NCBI GenBank assembly: GCA_029259935.1
Contig: JAJDEH010000319.1
Coordinates: 1 to 55,962 of the forward strand
Reading direction: 5' to 3'
Length of the DNA: 55,962 nucleotides
Origin: Planctomycetota bacterium
GTDB lineage: Bacteria; Planctomycetota; Planctomycetia; Pirellulales; Pirellulaceae
This document shows positions 44,163 through 51,988 of this stretch, piece by piece; the stretch's first letter is position 1; each line of letters begins with the position of its first letter. A program made the translations under genes and the position numbers. The notes under the pieces were generated by a model. That model saw only the letters and a program-made list of their open reading frames with translations, ran no database searches and was not told the DNA's origin.

Positions 44163-45398
44163 ATGCCCCCGTACAATCGCAAACAGTTTGCCAAGCGGCG
44201 TTTGGACGACCTGCTGCGCAGCTTTGCCCAGCCGCTTAGCCAATCTCGAAAGAATCACTTCTGGAGCTTAGTTCACGCCGTCCGCGCGTCGACCTCGCTG
44301 CTTGTTCCATTTCCGGAACGCGGACGTACGGATCCGCGTGAGGCCGAGCGGGTTGTTCGTGCTTGCGCGCGAATGTCCGAGCGCTGCCACTTGTGGCAAC
44401 AGCGTCCCGAGTTTTGGCCCGCGCCTCAGGCCCCACCCTTCGTACAATTTCGTTCGCTAGTGAGCCATCTGTTTGACCAGCATCCCGTGCCGAATTTCAT
44501 GGCCCGGGTCTGGATGGGCGAGGACGAAATGCCGTGGGAACTTGCCCTGTACTTGCATCTAGCGGCGGGCCACAGCATTCGGCAATTCGATCCGGAAATG
44601 GGCTATCCCGTGCGAATGACGAAACAAGCCGCTCGGTTCTTCATGCAGGCACCCGACGATGTCCTTCCGATTGAAGCGTATCGGTGGGCTCAAGTGCGGG
44701 CACTCGGCGGCGACGACCGGTTGGCTCGTCTGCTGATGATGAGTACCACTCTATACGTGGCGACCGAACACGAGGAGTTTTGGGAATCGGTGATTCGGTT
44801 TCTCATCCGCAATCTTCCTATCTCGTCCGAGGAGATTTCAGCGATTATATGGTTTATCGACCAACAGAAGTTTCGACCCGCGGAGACGGTTTGGCGACGC
44901 GGCGCGGGCAAACTGCCCTTACAGCCGAAATTCACCTTGCGAGGCCGTTCACTGATGTCGTTGCGGCGTCACATGGCCAACTGGCCTACGGATCTGCAGG
45001 AACGACGGCCCGAACTGCTGCCGTTGAAATTGGAACGGCAAACAGTAGTGAGATGGCAACGAACGCTGATCGATTCGTTCCGTCTTGAACGGGACCACGA
45101 ACTGTGGACGATCGACGAATTGCTCACGGATAGGGAGCTGCGCGCCGAAGGTGGAATCATGCGGCATTGCGTGGCGAAGTACATTCACTACTGCGTCAAA
45201 CGAAGGACGTCGATTTGGTCGATGAGGGTGCACCGGGGCGAACGCTACAAGCGGGTTCTAACGGTCGAAGTTGACCCCGAGGCCAAGATGATTTTGCAGG
45301 CAAAAGGAAAGCGTAATTCGGCACCAAGCGAACTCGCCATGGAAATGCTCCACCGGTGGGCTAATCAAGTGCGACTGCGGTTTCAAAAAATCACGTAA
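44163..45398 (+). CDS. PcfJ-like domain protein
   Basis: This 411-residue protein ends with a PcfJ-like region (about residues 310-405): WTIDELLTDRELRAEGGIMR, HCVAKYIHYCVKRRTSIWSM, RVLTVEVDPEAKMILQAKGK and NSAPSELAMEMLHRWANQVR. The family was named from a conjugative plasmid protein, but members are widespread on chromosomes and mobile elements with no known activity. The N-terminal two thirds are helical with RQFDPEMGYPVRMTKQAARF. It starts at an ATG and is transcribed towards the peptidyl-tRNA-hydrolase-like gene with a 214-bp gap. A link to RNA or DNA processing is only suggested by position. Confidence 0.75.
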   Translation: MPPYNRKQFAKRRLDDLLRSFAQPLSQSRKNHFWSLVHAVRASTSLLVPFPERGRTDPREAERVVRACARMSERCHLWQQRPEFWPAPQAPPFVQFRSLVSHLFDQHPVPNFMARVWMGEDEMPWELALYLHLAAGHSIRQFDPEMGYPVRMTKQAARFFMQAPDDVLPIEAYRWAQVRALGGDDRLARLLMMSTTLYVATEHEEFWESVIRFLIRNLPISSEEISAIIWFIDQQKFRPAETVWRRGAGKLPLQPKFTLRGRSLMSLRRHMANWPTDLQERRPELLPLKLERQTVVRWQRTLIDSFRLERDHELWTIDELLTDRELRAEGGIMRHCVAKYIHYCVKRRTSIWSMRVHRGERYKRVLTVEVDPEAKMILQAKGKRNSAPSELAMEMLHRWANQVRLRFQKIT

Positions 45399-45494
45399 GG
45401 CACCTAAAAGCAACAGGGCAGATCGGCGGACCGAATATTCCGCAGGTCCCGCTGTTTAGTCGGCTCTTTACCACGAGAGTTGACGAGTCTGTGA

Positions 45495-45503
45495 TTATCC
45501 ACA
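45495..45503 (+). other. Isolated DnaA-box-like sequence
   Basis: TTATCCACA is a perfect match to the bacterial DnaA box, but it is single, intergenic and not near dnaA, dnaN or a cluster of boxes. It is recorded as a site match, not as an origin. Confidence 0.25.
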
Positions 45504-45536
45504 GCATTTTTTGCCGCGGGACCGAACGCGAATCGC

Positions 45537-45564
45537 TTGAATTCCGGCTGGCCAGGTATATAAT
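45537..45564 (+). promoter_or_regulatory. Sigma-70-like promoter for the PTH2-like gene
   Basis: TTGAAT (45537-45542) and TATAAT (45559-45564) are separated by 16 bp. The -10 is a perfect consensus and lies 48 bp upstream of the ATG at 45613. This suggests that the PTH2-like gene, the small gene after it and possibly the tRNA form an independent transcript. Confidence 0.6.
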
Positions 45565-45612
45565 TCCGCGTCAAACAATTTCCATCCTCATTTTATCCTG
45601 GAAAGGACCGCA

Positions 45613-45636
45613 ATGAAAAACACCGAATTCACGTAG
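45613..45636 (+). other. Seven-codon leader ending in TAG, in frame with the PTH2-like gene
   Basis: ATG at 45613 follows a good Shine-Dalgarno sequence (GGAAAGGA) and encodes MKNTEFT before TAG at 45634-45636. The next codon in the same frame is GTG at 45637, which begins the PTH2-like sequence. The frame is therefore continuous except for the amber codon. This may be a nonsense mutation, a reinitiation leader or a regulated UAG read-through site. The GTG has no ribosome binding site of its own. Confidence 0.7.
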
Positions 45637-45999
45637 GTGCACGACTCGAAGGCGACAGTGCCTTATGTCTACGCTTTCGTTCGGCGCGACCTGCCCCACT
45701 CGTCTCAAACCGTTCAGGTCGCCCACGCGTGCATTGAAGTTGCACGCCATCTGATTTCTCCCGCGGACCAGCACCCTCATCTTGTTGTCTGTGGTGTCTC
45801 GACCGAATCCCGGCTGTGGAATGTGCTTCGACGGCTCGAGGGTTTGGACATCGTCTGCCATCCGTTTCTGGAACCCGATCTGGGTGGCCAACTTACCGCG
45901 ATTGCCACGCAACCGCTGCGCGGCCGCCAGCGCCGTCCGCTGCGCCGATACCAATGTCTGCGCGTCCAGGGCCAGTCAGGAGCCAAGCCGCCGTTGTAA
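45637..45999 (+). CDS. Peptidyl-tRNA hydrolase 2 (PTH2)-like protein with in-frame amber at its 5' end
   Basis: The 120 residues have the PTH2 pattern: VYAFVRRDLPHSSQTVQVAH with the RRDL strand and the QxxHA helix, then HLVVCGVSTESRLWNVLRRL, a middle strand, and LTAIATQPLRGRQRRPLRRY. PTH2 enzymes release tRNA from stalled peptidyl-tRNA; related small proteins are also found beside RNA repair genes. If read from the ATG at 45613 through TAG, the protein would have 127 codons before the amber is counted. The GTG at 45637 is given as start because it is the first codon after the TAG. Whether protein is made through read-through or reinitiation cannot be told from sequence. A consensus promoter lies upstream. 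Confidence 0.72.
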   Translation: MHDSKATVPYVYAFVRRDLPHSSQTVQVAHACIEVARHLISPADQHPHLVVCGVSTESRLWNVLRRLEGLDIVCHPFLEPDLGGQLTAIATQPLRGRQRRPLRRYQCLRVQGQSGAKPPL

Positions 46000-46049
46000 G
46001 CCAACGCGTGGGAATGACATTCTTTTTGAACGAAAGTGAGTTTATTGAT

Positions 46050-46451
46050 ATGAGTAACACAACAAGCGAATTTAAGAGCCGCTGGGGATTTCATCCCTGT
46101 AGTCTTGAACAGTTTCTGCAGCTTCAACGCCTTCATCGCTGGTATTGGAAAACGGTGTACGATTTCCATCGCTGGCATCGTTGGTGGCGCAAGGAAGAGC
46201 AAAACCGAGTTGGCCCCGAGCCAAAGTTTTGCCCGCATCTTGTCGAGGATCGTGTCTGGTTCAAGCCGGTCGAAGTGCGGGGCGAGCCGGGATTCAAGGT
46301 CTACCCCAAGACGGTCGTCGATCACGGCGTCTTGGCGCTGTATCGACAAGCCCGGACACCCCTGCACGATCCGGTTGATCCCTGGGATGACCGGACGTTG
46401 AAGATAATCGACAGCCTCGACTTGAAGCTGACCGAGTATTTTGACGAGTAA
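46050..46451 (+). CDS. Small unknown protein between PTH2-like gene and suppressor tRNA
   Basis: This 133-residue protein starts MSNTTSEFKSRWGFHPCSLE and contains an unusual run of aromatic and basic residues (LHRWYWKTVYDFHRWHRWWR), then HPRL-like KFCPHLVEDRVWFKP and a C-terminal helix ending LDLKLTEYFDE. No domain is recognised. The ATG at 46050 follows GTGAG; an ATG at 46014 is an alternative that adds 12 residues. It is 50 bp after the PTH2-like stop and 61 bp before the tRNA, so the three are probably one transcript. The Trp/Arg/His-rich segment could bind nucleic acid; that is inference. Confidence 0.72.
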   Translation: MSNTTSEFKSRWGFHPCSLEQFLQLQRLHRWYWKTVYDFHRWHRWWRKEEQNRVGPEPKFCPHLVEDRVWFKPVEVRGEPGFKVYPKTVVDHGVLALYRQARTPLHDPVDPWDDRTLKIIDSLDLKLTEYFDE

Positions 46452-46512
46452 GGCAAGTACGATAATGAATTAGTGATACCAAACTGTCCGCTTCCGTGAA
46501 GTCGGGCAGCCT

Positions 46513-46584
46513 GCCTGTGTAGCTCAACGGCAGAGCAGAGCGCTCTAAACGCTCCGGTCGTGGGTTCGACTCCCGCCACAGGCG
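46513..46584 (+). tRNA. tRNA with anticodon CTA, amber suppressor (tRNA-Sup)
   Basis: A complete cloverleaf: acceptor GCCTGTG/CACAGGC (7 of 7 pairs), T8 A9, D-stem GCTC/GAGC with loop AACGGCA (G18 G19 present), anticodon stem GAGCG/CGCTC, loop CTCTAAA with U33, anticodon CTA and A37 A38, five-base variable loop CGGTC, T-stem GTGGG/CCCGC with loop TTCGACT, discriminator G. CCA is not encoded. CTA reads UAG. The loop differs from the tRNA-Trp loop CTCCAAA by one base, and the D-arm and T-arm also look Trp-like, so an origin from tRNA-Trp (CCA to CTA) is plausible; charging with Trp or Gln is inferred. Several genes in this window end in TAG. Confidence 0.9.
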
Positions 46585-46598
46585 CTTGTGTTCAAGGA

Positions 46599-46922
46599 TC
46601 ACTTCCCCAACGGCCGCGCCGCGGATGGCGAGCGGCGTAAGGAGTGCCCAGTCTGAACTGATGGCCGGGTAAATGAAAGTAGCAAGTAAAACAACGACAA
46701 GACCACGAACCATTCGGTCGCGGTCAGCGAAGGCCAGGTTTTGGCCGGCTCATGCAGACGAAAGGCTTCGCAAACGAACAGGAACAGCACGACGGCATAG
46801 CCAAAGAAAAAAAAGCCGTGATAGCCGAACCACCGCCACAACGTGGCAACCACGGCCACCGCGGTGACAAAGACTAGCAACCAGGATAAGGAAAACTGTC
46901 TTCGTGCGAGCAACCTTCTCAC
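46599..46922 (-). CDS. Small membrane protein
   Basis: This 107-residue frame has three hydrophobic spans (LSWLLVFVTAVAVVATLWRW; FFFFGYAVVLFLFVCEAF; WFVVLSLFYLLLSF) after a basic start MRRLLARRQFSLSWLL. The start RRQFSLSWLL is a pattern of small planctomycete membrane proteins. It has no homologue recognised here. Coding status is moderately supported by hydrophobicity and start; it lies opposite to and just after the tRNA. Confidence 0.5.
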   Translation of the reverse strand: MRRLLARRQFSLSWLLVFVTAVAVVATLWRWFGYHGFFFFGYAVVLFLFVCEAFRLHEPAKTWPSLTATEWFVVLSLFYLLLSFTRPSVQTGHSLRRSPSAARPLGK

Positions 46923-47244
46923 GGGCCAATCTCCTCAAACTCACTTTTAACAGGATCGCGTGGTTTCGCTAAGGACTTGGTGCATTGTCGTCGCAAGCAC
47001 CACTCACCCTCTCAGCCTGCGTCTTGAACACTTGCATCTCGGATTTTGAATTTGTTTCGTATTTCGATACTCGGATTTTGAATTTCCTAGCCCGCCTCAT
47101 CTCGATTTCAACGCCGGTGAAAAGATCACTTTCGGCGAGAGTGACCGACCACCAGCGACTACCTCGCTTGAATATCTCGTGGTGTTCCTGTCAAATTGTG
47201 GATTCTGCTTTCCTCAAGATGGCCGGCGGATGGAGAAACACACC
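46923..47244. repeat. Intergenic region with AT-rich direct repeat upstream of purE
   Basis: The 322-bp gap upstream of purE contains two identical 16-bp copies of CTCGGATTTTGAATTT at 47038-47053 and 47070-47085. Similar AT-rich TTTTGAATTT words occur in the spacer at 27118-27195. No purine riboswitch or clear promoter was recognised. It may be a short interspersed repeat. Confidence 0.6.
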
Positions 47245-47739
47245 ATGTCAGCTACTGAAAATCCGCTCGTGGGCGTCATCATGGGCAGCAAAAGCGATTG
47301 GGACACGATGCAAAAGGCGACGGAAGTGCTGGAGCAATTCGGCGTGGCCCACGAAAAACGCGTCGTTTCCGCGCACCGCACTCCCGAATGGATGTGTGAG
47401 TATGCCCGCACCGCCGAGGAACGGGGATTGCGAGTCATCATCGCCGGCGCGGGCGGGGCGGCCCATTTGCCGGGGATGGTCGCATCGCAGACGACGTTGC
47501 CGGTGTTGGGCGTGCCAGTTAAAAGTCGAGCCCTGTCGGGGCTCGATTCACTGTTGTCGATTGTGCAGATGCCGGGCGGGATTCCCGTCGCCACGCTGGC
47601 GATCGGCGACGCCGGAGCAAGGAACGCGGGCTTGCTGTCGGTGCGAATCTTGGCAAATGAGTTTCCCGAATTGCGCACCAAGCTGCGAGAATTTCAGGAA
47701 GAACAAACCCGGAACGTGTTGAAGGAGTCGGAACTGTGA
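47245..47739 (+). CDS. purE: PurE: N5-carboxyaminoimidazole ribonucleotide mutase
   Basis: This 164-residue protein shows class I PurE hallmarks: [20 protein letters not shown] at the N-terminus, the [10 protein letters not shown] loop, the [14 protein letters not shown] loop and [33 protein letters not shown]. It shifts the carboxylate of N5-CAIR to give CAIR in purine synthesis. The ATG at 47245 follows GGAG nine bases upstream; a nearby ATG at 47230 is an alternative. The purK start overlaps its stop by GTGA. Confidence 0.96.
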   Translation: MSATENPLVGVIMGSKSDWDTMQKATEVLEQFGVAHEKRVVSAHRTPEWMCEYARTAEERGLRVIIAGAGGAAHLPGMVASQTTLPVLGVPVKSRALSGLDSLLSIVQMPGGIPVATLAIGDAGARNAGLLSVRILANEFPELRTKLREFQEEQTRNVLKESEL

Positions 47740-48932
47740 CACAAGTCGTTCAACCGGGATCGACGATCGGCGTTCTGGGAAGCGGCCAGTTGGGACGCAT
47801 GTTCGCCATCGCGGCTCGGCGGATGGGTTACCGGGTCCATGTTTTGTCGCCGGATAATGATACTCCCACCGGACAAGTGGCCGATCTGGAAATCGAATCG
47901 CCCTACGACGATCTGGATCAAGTCGAACAGTTTGCCCGCCAGGTGGATGTGGTCACGTTCGAGTTTGAAAACGTACCGTCCGCCACGACACAGGCCGTCG
48001 AGCGATTCGCCCGCGTGCGGCCCAGCGGTGAACTGCTGCATACGACTCAGAACCGGCTGCGCGAGAAGACGTTTTTGCAAAACGCCGGCTTCCCGGTCAC
48101 ACCGTTCAGATTGGTCCATGACTTTGAACAACTCGAATCGGCCGTCGATCAACTGGGGCTGCCGGCGGTTCTCAAATCCAGCCATTGGGGATACGACGGA
48201 AAGGGCCAAGCGTTGTTGCGGTCGCCAAACGACCTCTCGGATGCCTGGGCAAGTATCGGACCGGATGAAGCCGTACTCGAACAGTTCGTCGAGTTCGAAA
48301 GCGAAATGTCTGTCATTGGAGCCCGCTCGGTCGGCGGCCAGTTCGTCTGCTTTGATCCGATTGCCAACCATCATGTGAATCACATTCTTGACCTGTCTGT
48401 CGCGCCAGCGGGGCTGCCGCCGAAAACGGACAAAGACGCGATGGAAATCGCTCGCGAGCTGTTCGAGAAACTACAAGTCGTGGGCGTACTTTGTATCGAG
48501 TTTTTCGTGACTCGTGATGGCGGCTTGTTGATCAATGAACTGGCTCCTAGGCCGCACAACTCGGGTCACCTGACGATCGACGCCCATGTCACCTGTCAGT
48601 TCGAGCAACAAGTCCGCGCGGTGTGCGGGTTGCCATTAGGAGCGACCACGCAACTGCGACCGGCGGCGATGGTGAATCTGTTGGGTGATTTGTGGAACGC
48701 CGGTGAACCAGACTGGAATGCCGCCTGTTCGCATCCCGACGTCAAACTCCACCTATATGGAAAGCAAGCTCCCCGGCCGGGACGCAAGATGGGACATCTT
48801 ACCGCGCTGGCCTCGTCGGCTGAAATCGCGGCCCGGATTGCCAAGCAAGCCCGAGAAAAGCTCAGCCCCGGCCTGGCGACGTGTGCTTCGTCAGCCGGCG
48901 AACCGCGACCAATTCCGTCGCCAGGATCCTGA
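47736..48932 (+). CDS. purK: PurK: N5-carboxyaminoimidazole ribonucleotide synthase
   Basis: This 398-residue ATP-grasp enzyme has the N-terminal [20 protein letters not shown], the TFEFENVP motif, the ATP-grasp segment [20 protein letters not shown] and the metal-binding [13 protein letters not shown]. It makes N5-CAIR from aminoimidazole ribonucleotide, bicarbonate and ATP, supplying PurE. It starts with GTG overlapping the purE stop codon, so the two are translationally coupled. The C-terminus is about 20 residues longer than typical and Arg/Pro-rich. Confidence 0.96.
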   Translation: MTQVVQPGSTIGVLGSGQLGRMFAIAARRMGYRVHVLSPDNDTPTGQVADLEIESPYDDLDQVEQFARQVDVVTFEFENVPSATTQAVERFARVRPSGELLHTTQNRLREKTFLQNAGFPVTPFRLVHDFEQLESAVDQLGLPAVLKSSHWGYDGKGQALLRSPNDLSDAWASIGPDEAVLEQFVEFESEMSVIGARSVGGQFVCFDPIANHHVNHILDLSVAPAGLPPKTDKDAMEIARELFEKLQVVGVLCIEFFVTRDGGLLINELAPRPHNSGHLTIDAHVTCQFEQQVRAVCGLPLGATTQLRPAAMVNLLGDLWNAGEPDWNAACSHPDVKLHLYGKQAPRPGRKMGHLTALASSAEIAARIAKQAREKLSPGLATCASSAGEPRPIPSPGS

Positions 48933-48955
48933 GCAATCACTCTTGAACTGGTTGT

Positions 48956-51484
48956 TTACTCGCGACGCGGTTCCGCTCCGTGCAAATGTCGCACGAAGAA
49001 GTCTCGCGTCCGCCGCATTCCGTACGGTGAAGAGCCGACTCCATGGCCACCACCCGGTACGACCAGCAAATCAAAGTCCTTGTTGGCTTTGACGAGCGCG
49101 TTGACCACCTGCATCGTTGACGCCGGGTCCACATTGCGATCGAGTTCGCCAACGATCAGAAACAGCTTTCCCTTTAGTTTGTGAGCGTTGGTGACGTTCG
49201 ATTGCTCTTTGTAGTGCGGGCCAATCGGCCAGCCCATCCATTGTTCGTTCCACCAAATTTTGTCCATGCGATTGTCGTGACAGCCGCAATCGGCAACAGC
49301 CGCTTTGTAGAAGTCGCCGTGGGCCAACACGGCACGCAACGCACTCTGCCCGCCCGCCGATCCGCCATAGATGCCAACGCGCGACAAATCCATTTGTGGA
49401 TACTTTCGAGCGGCCGCTTTCATCCACAAAATCCGATCGGGAAAGCCGGAATCTCCAAGATTCTTCCAGCAGACATCGTGGAATGCCTTCGAGCGATTGT
49501 TGGTCCCCATTCCGTCGATTTGTACGACGATGAAGCCGAGTTCGGCCATCGACCGCGCCTGATTTTGAATCAGAAATCGCTTGGGGACAAAGGAACCATG
49601 CGGCCCGGCGTAAATGTATTCGATCACCGGATACTTTTTGTTTTCGTCAAAATTCGTCGGCAGATGGATCACCCCAAAAATGTCGGTTTTGCTGTCTCGT
49701 CCCTTCGCGGAAAACGGAATGCTGGCTTTCCAATCCGTCGCCAGCAGTGCATTCCAATCGCCGGTTTCCAATTGGCAAGCGAGCGAGCCATCGCTGACGC
49801 GCCGAACGTTGGTAATGGTGGGCTGATCGACTCGAGAATACGTATCGATCAGGTATTCCTTGTTCGGTGAATATTGAATCGAGTGCGTTCCGTTGCCGGC
49901 GGTCAGGGTCACCAGATTCGAGCCATCGAAATCGATTCGACAATGGTGGATGTAGTACGGGTCTTGCCCGATCACCATGCCGCTGGCGCGAAACCAAATC
50001 TGCCGTTTCACTTCGTCGACCCGGTCGACTCCGCGGACGACCCACGGCCCCTTCGTGATCTGGTTCTTCACCTTTCCCTTCCGCCAGTCGTAAAGATAAA
50101 GATGATTCCAGCCGTCTCGCTCGGACATCCAAACAATTTCGTCTTGGTCTTCAAGATAGCGCGTGTAGACCTTGTTGGTGTAGTCGACGAAGGTCTTCGC
50201 CTGCTCGTCCACGATCGCACGAACAGAACCGCTTTCAGGACGGATGCCGATCATTCGCATCACCTGATGGCCCCGTTGATTGAACAGAAAACTGAATTCG
50301 GTCGAGTCGGCTCGCCAACGAAACTGGCCCAAGCTCCACGGGTTCTTCATGAGGCTGGCGTCGAGTTCGATCTCTTTCTCGTTGACCATATCGAACATGC
50401 GCGGCCGTTCGGTGCGTCTGCTGTCGCCCGGTTTGACATAAGTCATCTGATGCAGCTTGGGTTGCAGTTGGTTGCGAGGTGAAGACTCGACCATGAAGAT
50501 CTTGCGTTGCTCGGCCGGCTCCACTTCCATGGCCACCAAATAACGCGAATCGGGAGACCAGTAGAATCGGTTGTCGGTAAAGTGGTGGAATTCGTTCTTG
50601 AGTTGGCTGAGAGAAACTTCCTCGTCGTTTTGCGTATTGCGGACGGAAAGCTGGCCACCCTTGGCAACCGCTCGAAACTTCCGGTCGGGACTTGTAGCAC
50701 CAGACCTGGAGGGCCGAGGACGTTCTCGGCGTTCTGGTTGCAATTTCAATTTGTTTTGGCCATCGATTCTAATCTTCGTCGAGCCAATCGAAGCCTCGAA
50801 CAACGCGACCGCTTCATGCTCTTCATTCACCACCAGCCAAATGTGTCCCGCGAACGTGTGCTGGCGAACTCTTTTTCCCTTGGCGATCGTCTGGTAGGGT
50901 ACGCGTTTGCCGCTCCGATCGATCCAGATCGTCCGCAAAGTTCCCTCGGAGTCGTTGAAGAACTCTAGTTCCATCTCGCCGCCCTTGTCGACCGAAGGAC
51001 GGAGCGACGTCAAGTTGGAAGATTTGACTTGGGGCAGTTTTTCTTCGTCGATCTCGAAAAGCACTGAATCAGTTCGATTGAGTTGCCACGCCTTTTTCTT
51101 CGCGCGAAAAAACAACGTCTTCAGATCGGTGCTAAACCGCAGCGCCGTCAATTGAAGATCCGCCGACCGGTGTTGTTCGCCGGTCAGCTTGGAAAGCTGC
51201 TTGGCGACCTTGTCGTGATCGAAGGCTGGATTGCGAGTTCCGTTTTTCAGATCGGCCAACACGAACTCGTGGGTCGAAGGTCCCGTTTGGACGCGATACC
51301 AAAGATGATGCCCGCCGTGCAGCCAGTTCGGCGTCACATTGATACGAAATACCTTGTTGCTGGTCAACCTTCCCAGTCTCGCCATTCGATCATAGTCGGC
51401 CTTGGTGCCTTGCGCGGATACGCCTTGAATAGCCAACGACAGCAAGCCGACAGAAACGAACAGGCGACAGGCCAATGAGTTCAT
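48956..51484 (-). CDS. Secreted S9-family (DPP-IV-like) serine peptidase
   Basis: This 842-residue protein has a signal peptide (MNSLACRLFVSVGLLSLAIQ, cleaved near VSAQG), a beta-propeller DPPIV N-terminal domain and a C-terminal alpha/beta-hydrolase domain. Catalytic serine lies in GIYGGSAGGQSALRAV, and the late catalytic histidine in PGGGHGVGSSPYG, with the aspartate expected between them in VGELDRNVDP. The enzymes cleave dipeptides, often after proline, from peptides. The ATG at 51484 puts the signal peptide first; longer in-frame starts have no good signal. It converges on purK with 23 bp between stops. Confidence 0.93.
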   Translation of the reverse strand: MNSLACRLFVSVGLLSLAIQGVSAQGTKADYDRMARLGRLTSNKVFRINVTPNWLHGGHHLWYRVQTGPSTHEFVLADLKNGTRNPAFDHDKVAKQLSKLTGEQHRSADLQLTALRFSTDLKTLFFRAKKKAWQLNRTDSVLFEIDEEKLPQVKSSNLTSLRPSVDKGGEMELEFFNDSEGTLRTIWIDRSGKRVPYQTIAKGKRVRQHTFAGHIWLVVNEEHEAVALFEASIGSTKIRIDGQNKLKLQPERRERPRPSRSGATSPDRKFRAVAKGGQLSVRNTQNDEEVSLSQLKNEFHHFTDNRFYWSPDSRYLVAMEVEPAEQRKIFMVESSPRNQLQPKLHQMTYVKPGDSRRTERPRMFDMVNEKEIELDASLMKNPWSLGQFRWRADSTEFSFLFNQRGHQVMRMIGIRPESGSVRAIVDEQAKTFVDYTNKVYTRYLEDQDEIVWMSERDGWNHLYLYDWRKGKVKNQITKGPWVVRGVDRVDEVKRQIWFRASGMVIGQDPYYIHHCRIDFDGSNLVTLTAGNGTHSIQYSPNKEYLIDTYSRVDQPTITNVRRVSDGSLACQLETGDWNALLATDWKASIPFSAKGRDSKTDIFGVIHLPTNFDENKKYPVIEYIYAGPHGSFVPKRFLIQNQARSMAELGFIVVQIDGMGTNNRSKAFHDVCWKNLGDSGFPDRILWMKAAARKYPQMDLSRVGIYGGSAGGQSALRAVLAHGDFYKAAVADCGCHDNRMDKIWWNEQWMGWPIGPHYKEQSNVTNAHKLKGKLFLIVGELDRNVDPASTMQVVNALVKANKDFDLLVVPGGGHGVGSSPYGMRRTRDFFVRHLHGAEPRRE

Positions 51485-51988
51485 GGGAATCGTCCAGGGA
51501 AATTGAGAGGATCTTGACGGTGCGAGAGCATCAATCGCTTTAGCAGTATGGCAGGAACGGGTGACAGTGTTGCTGTTCCAAGGTTGGTGCCGAGCGAGAA
51601 AACAACGACGAAGCGACACCGCCCGTTACATCAGCAACAACCAATGCCCGCCCCACATCATGCATTATACCGCCGCCGCGGGCGATCGGGCTAGTGTTGG
51701 AATTCGCCCGCAATTCCCACGATTTCCGGGATAATTCCCATCCCGCCCCGAGCAATAAAACACTCACCGTGCCAGTAGCGAGCTAGAGGAGGACCTCGTC
51801 AACCGAAGCCTCCAAAGCGGCGCACTCACGACCTTGTAACATACGAATCGTTGCCCGCATTAACGTTGGCCGTTACCACATTACCCACCATTCCATCTTG
51901 CCATTATTGCGTTCCTTCGAACTCCGGCAAGTTATTTGCCGCCAGTCGAACCGCCCACGCCGCAACTAATTTCGATATGCCTATCCGC
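51485..51988. other. Intergenic region, no gene seen
   Basis: This 504-bp gap lies between the start of the DPP-IV-like gene and the end of the AAA+ gene, both on the minus strand. I find no convincing coding frame, RNA gene or repeat. Scattered short symmetric words such as CGGGATAATTCCCATCC were seen but none forms a strong terminator. A promoter for the DPP-IV-like gene is expected. Confidence 0.45.

Noticed and set aside
45495..45503. Replication origin at the DnaA-box match
   Set aside because: One isolated TTATCCACA is expected by chance in a genome; no cluster of boxes, AT-rich unwinding region or dnaA/dnaN genes are nearby.
46441..46466. Own promoter for the tRNA (TTGACG then GATAAT)
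   Set aside because: The 14-bp spacing is too short for a normal sigma-70 promoter; co-transcription from the upstream promoter is at least as likely.
46513..46584. tRNA-Arg(TCT) reading of the tRNA
   Set aside because: TCT would need U33 immediately before it; the loop CTCTAAA has C there, and a shifted loop breaks the perfect anticodon stem. The CTA reading is the only consistent one.
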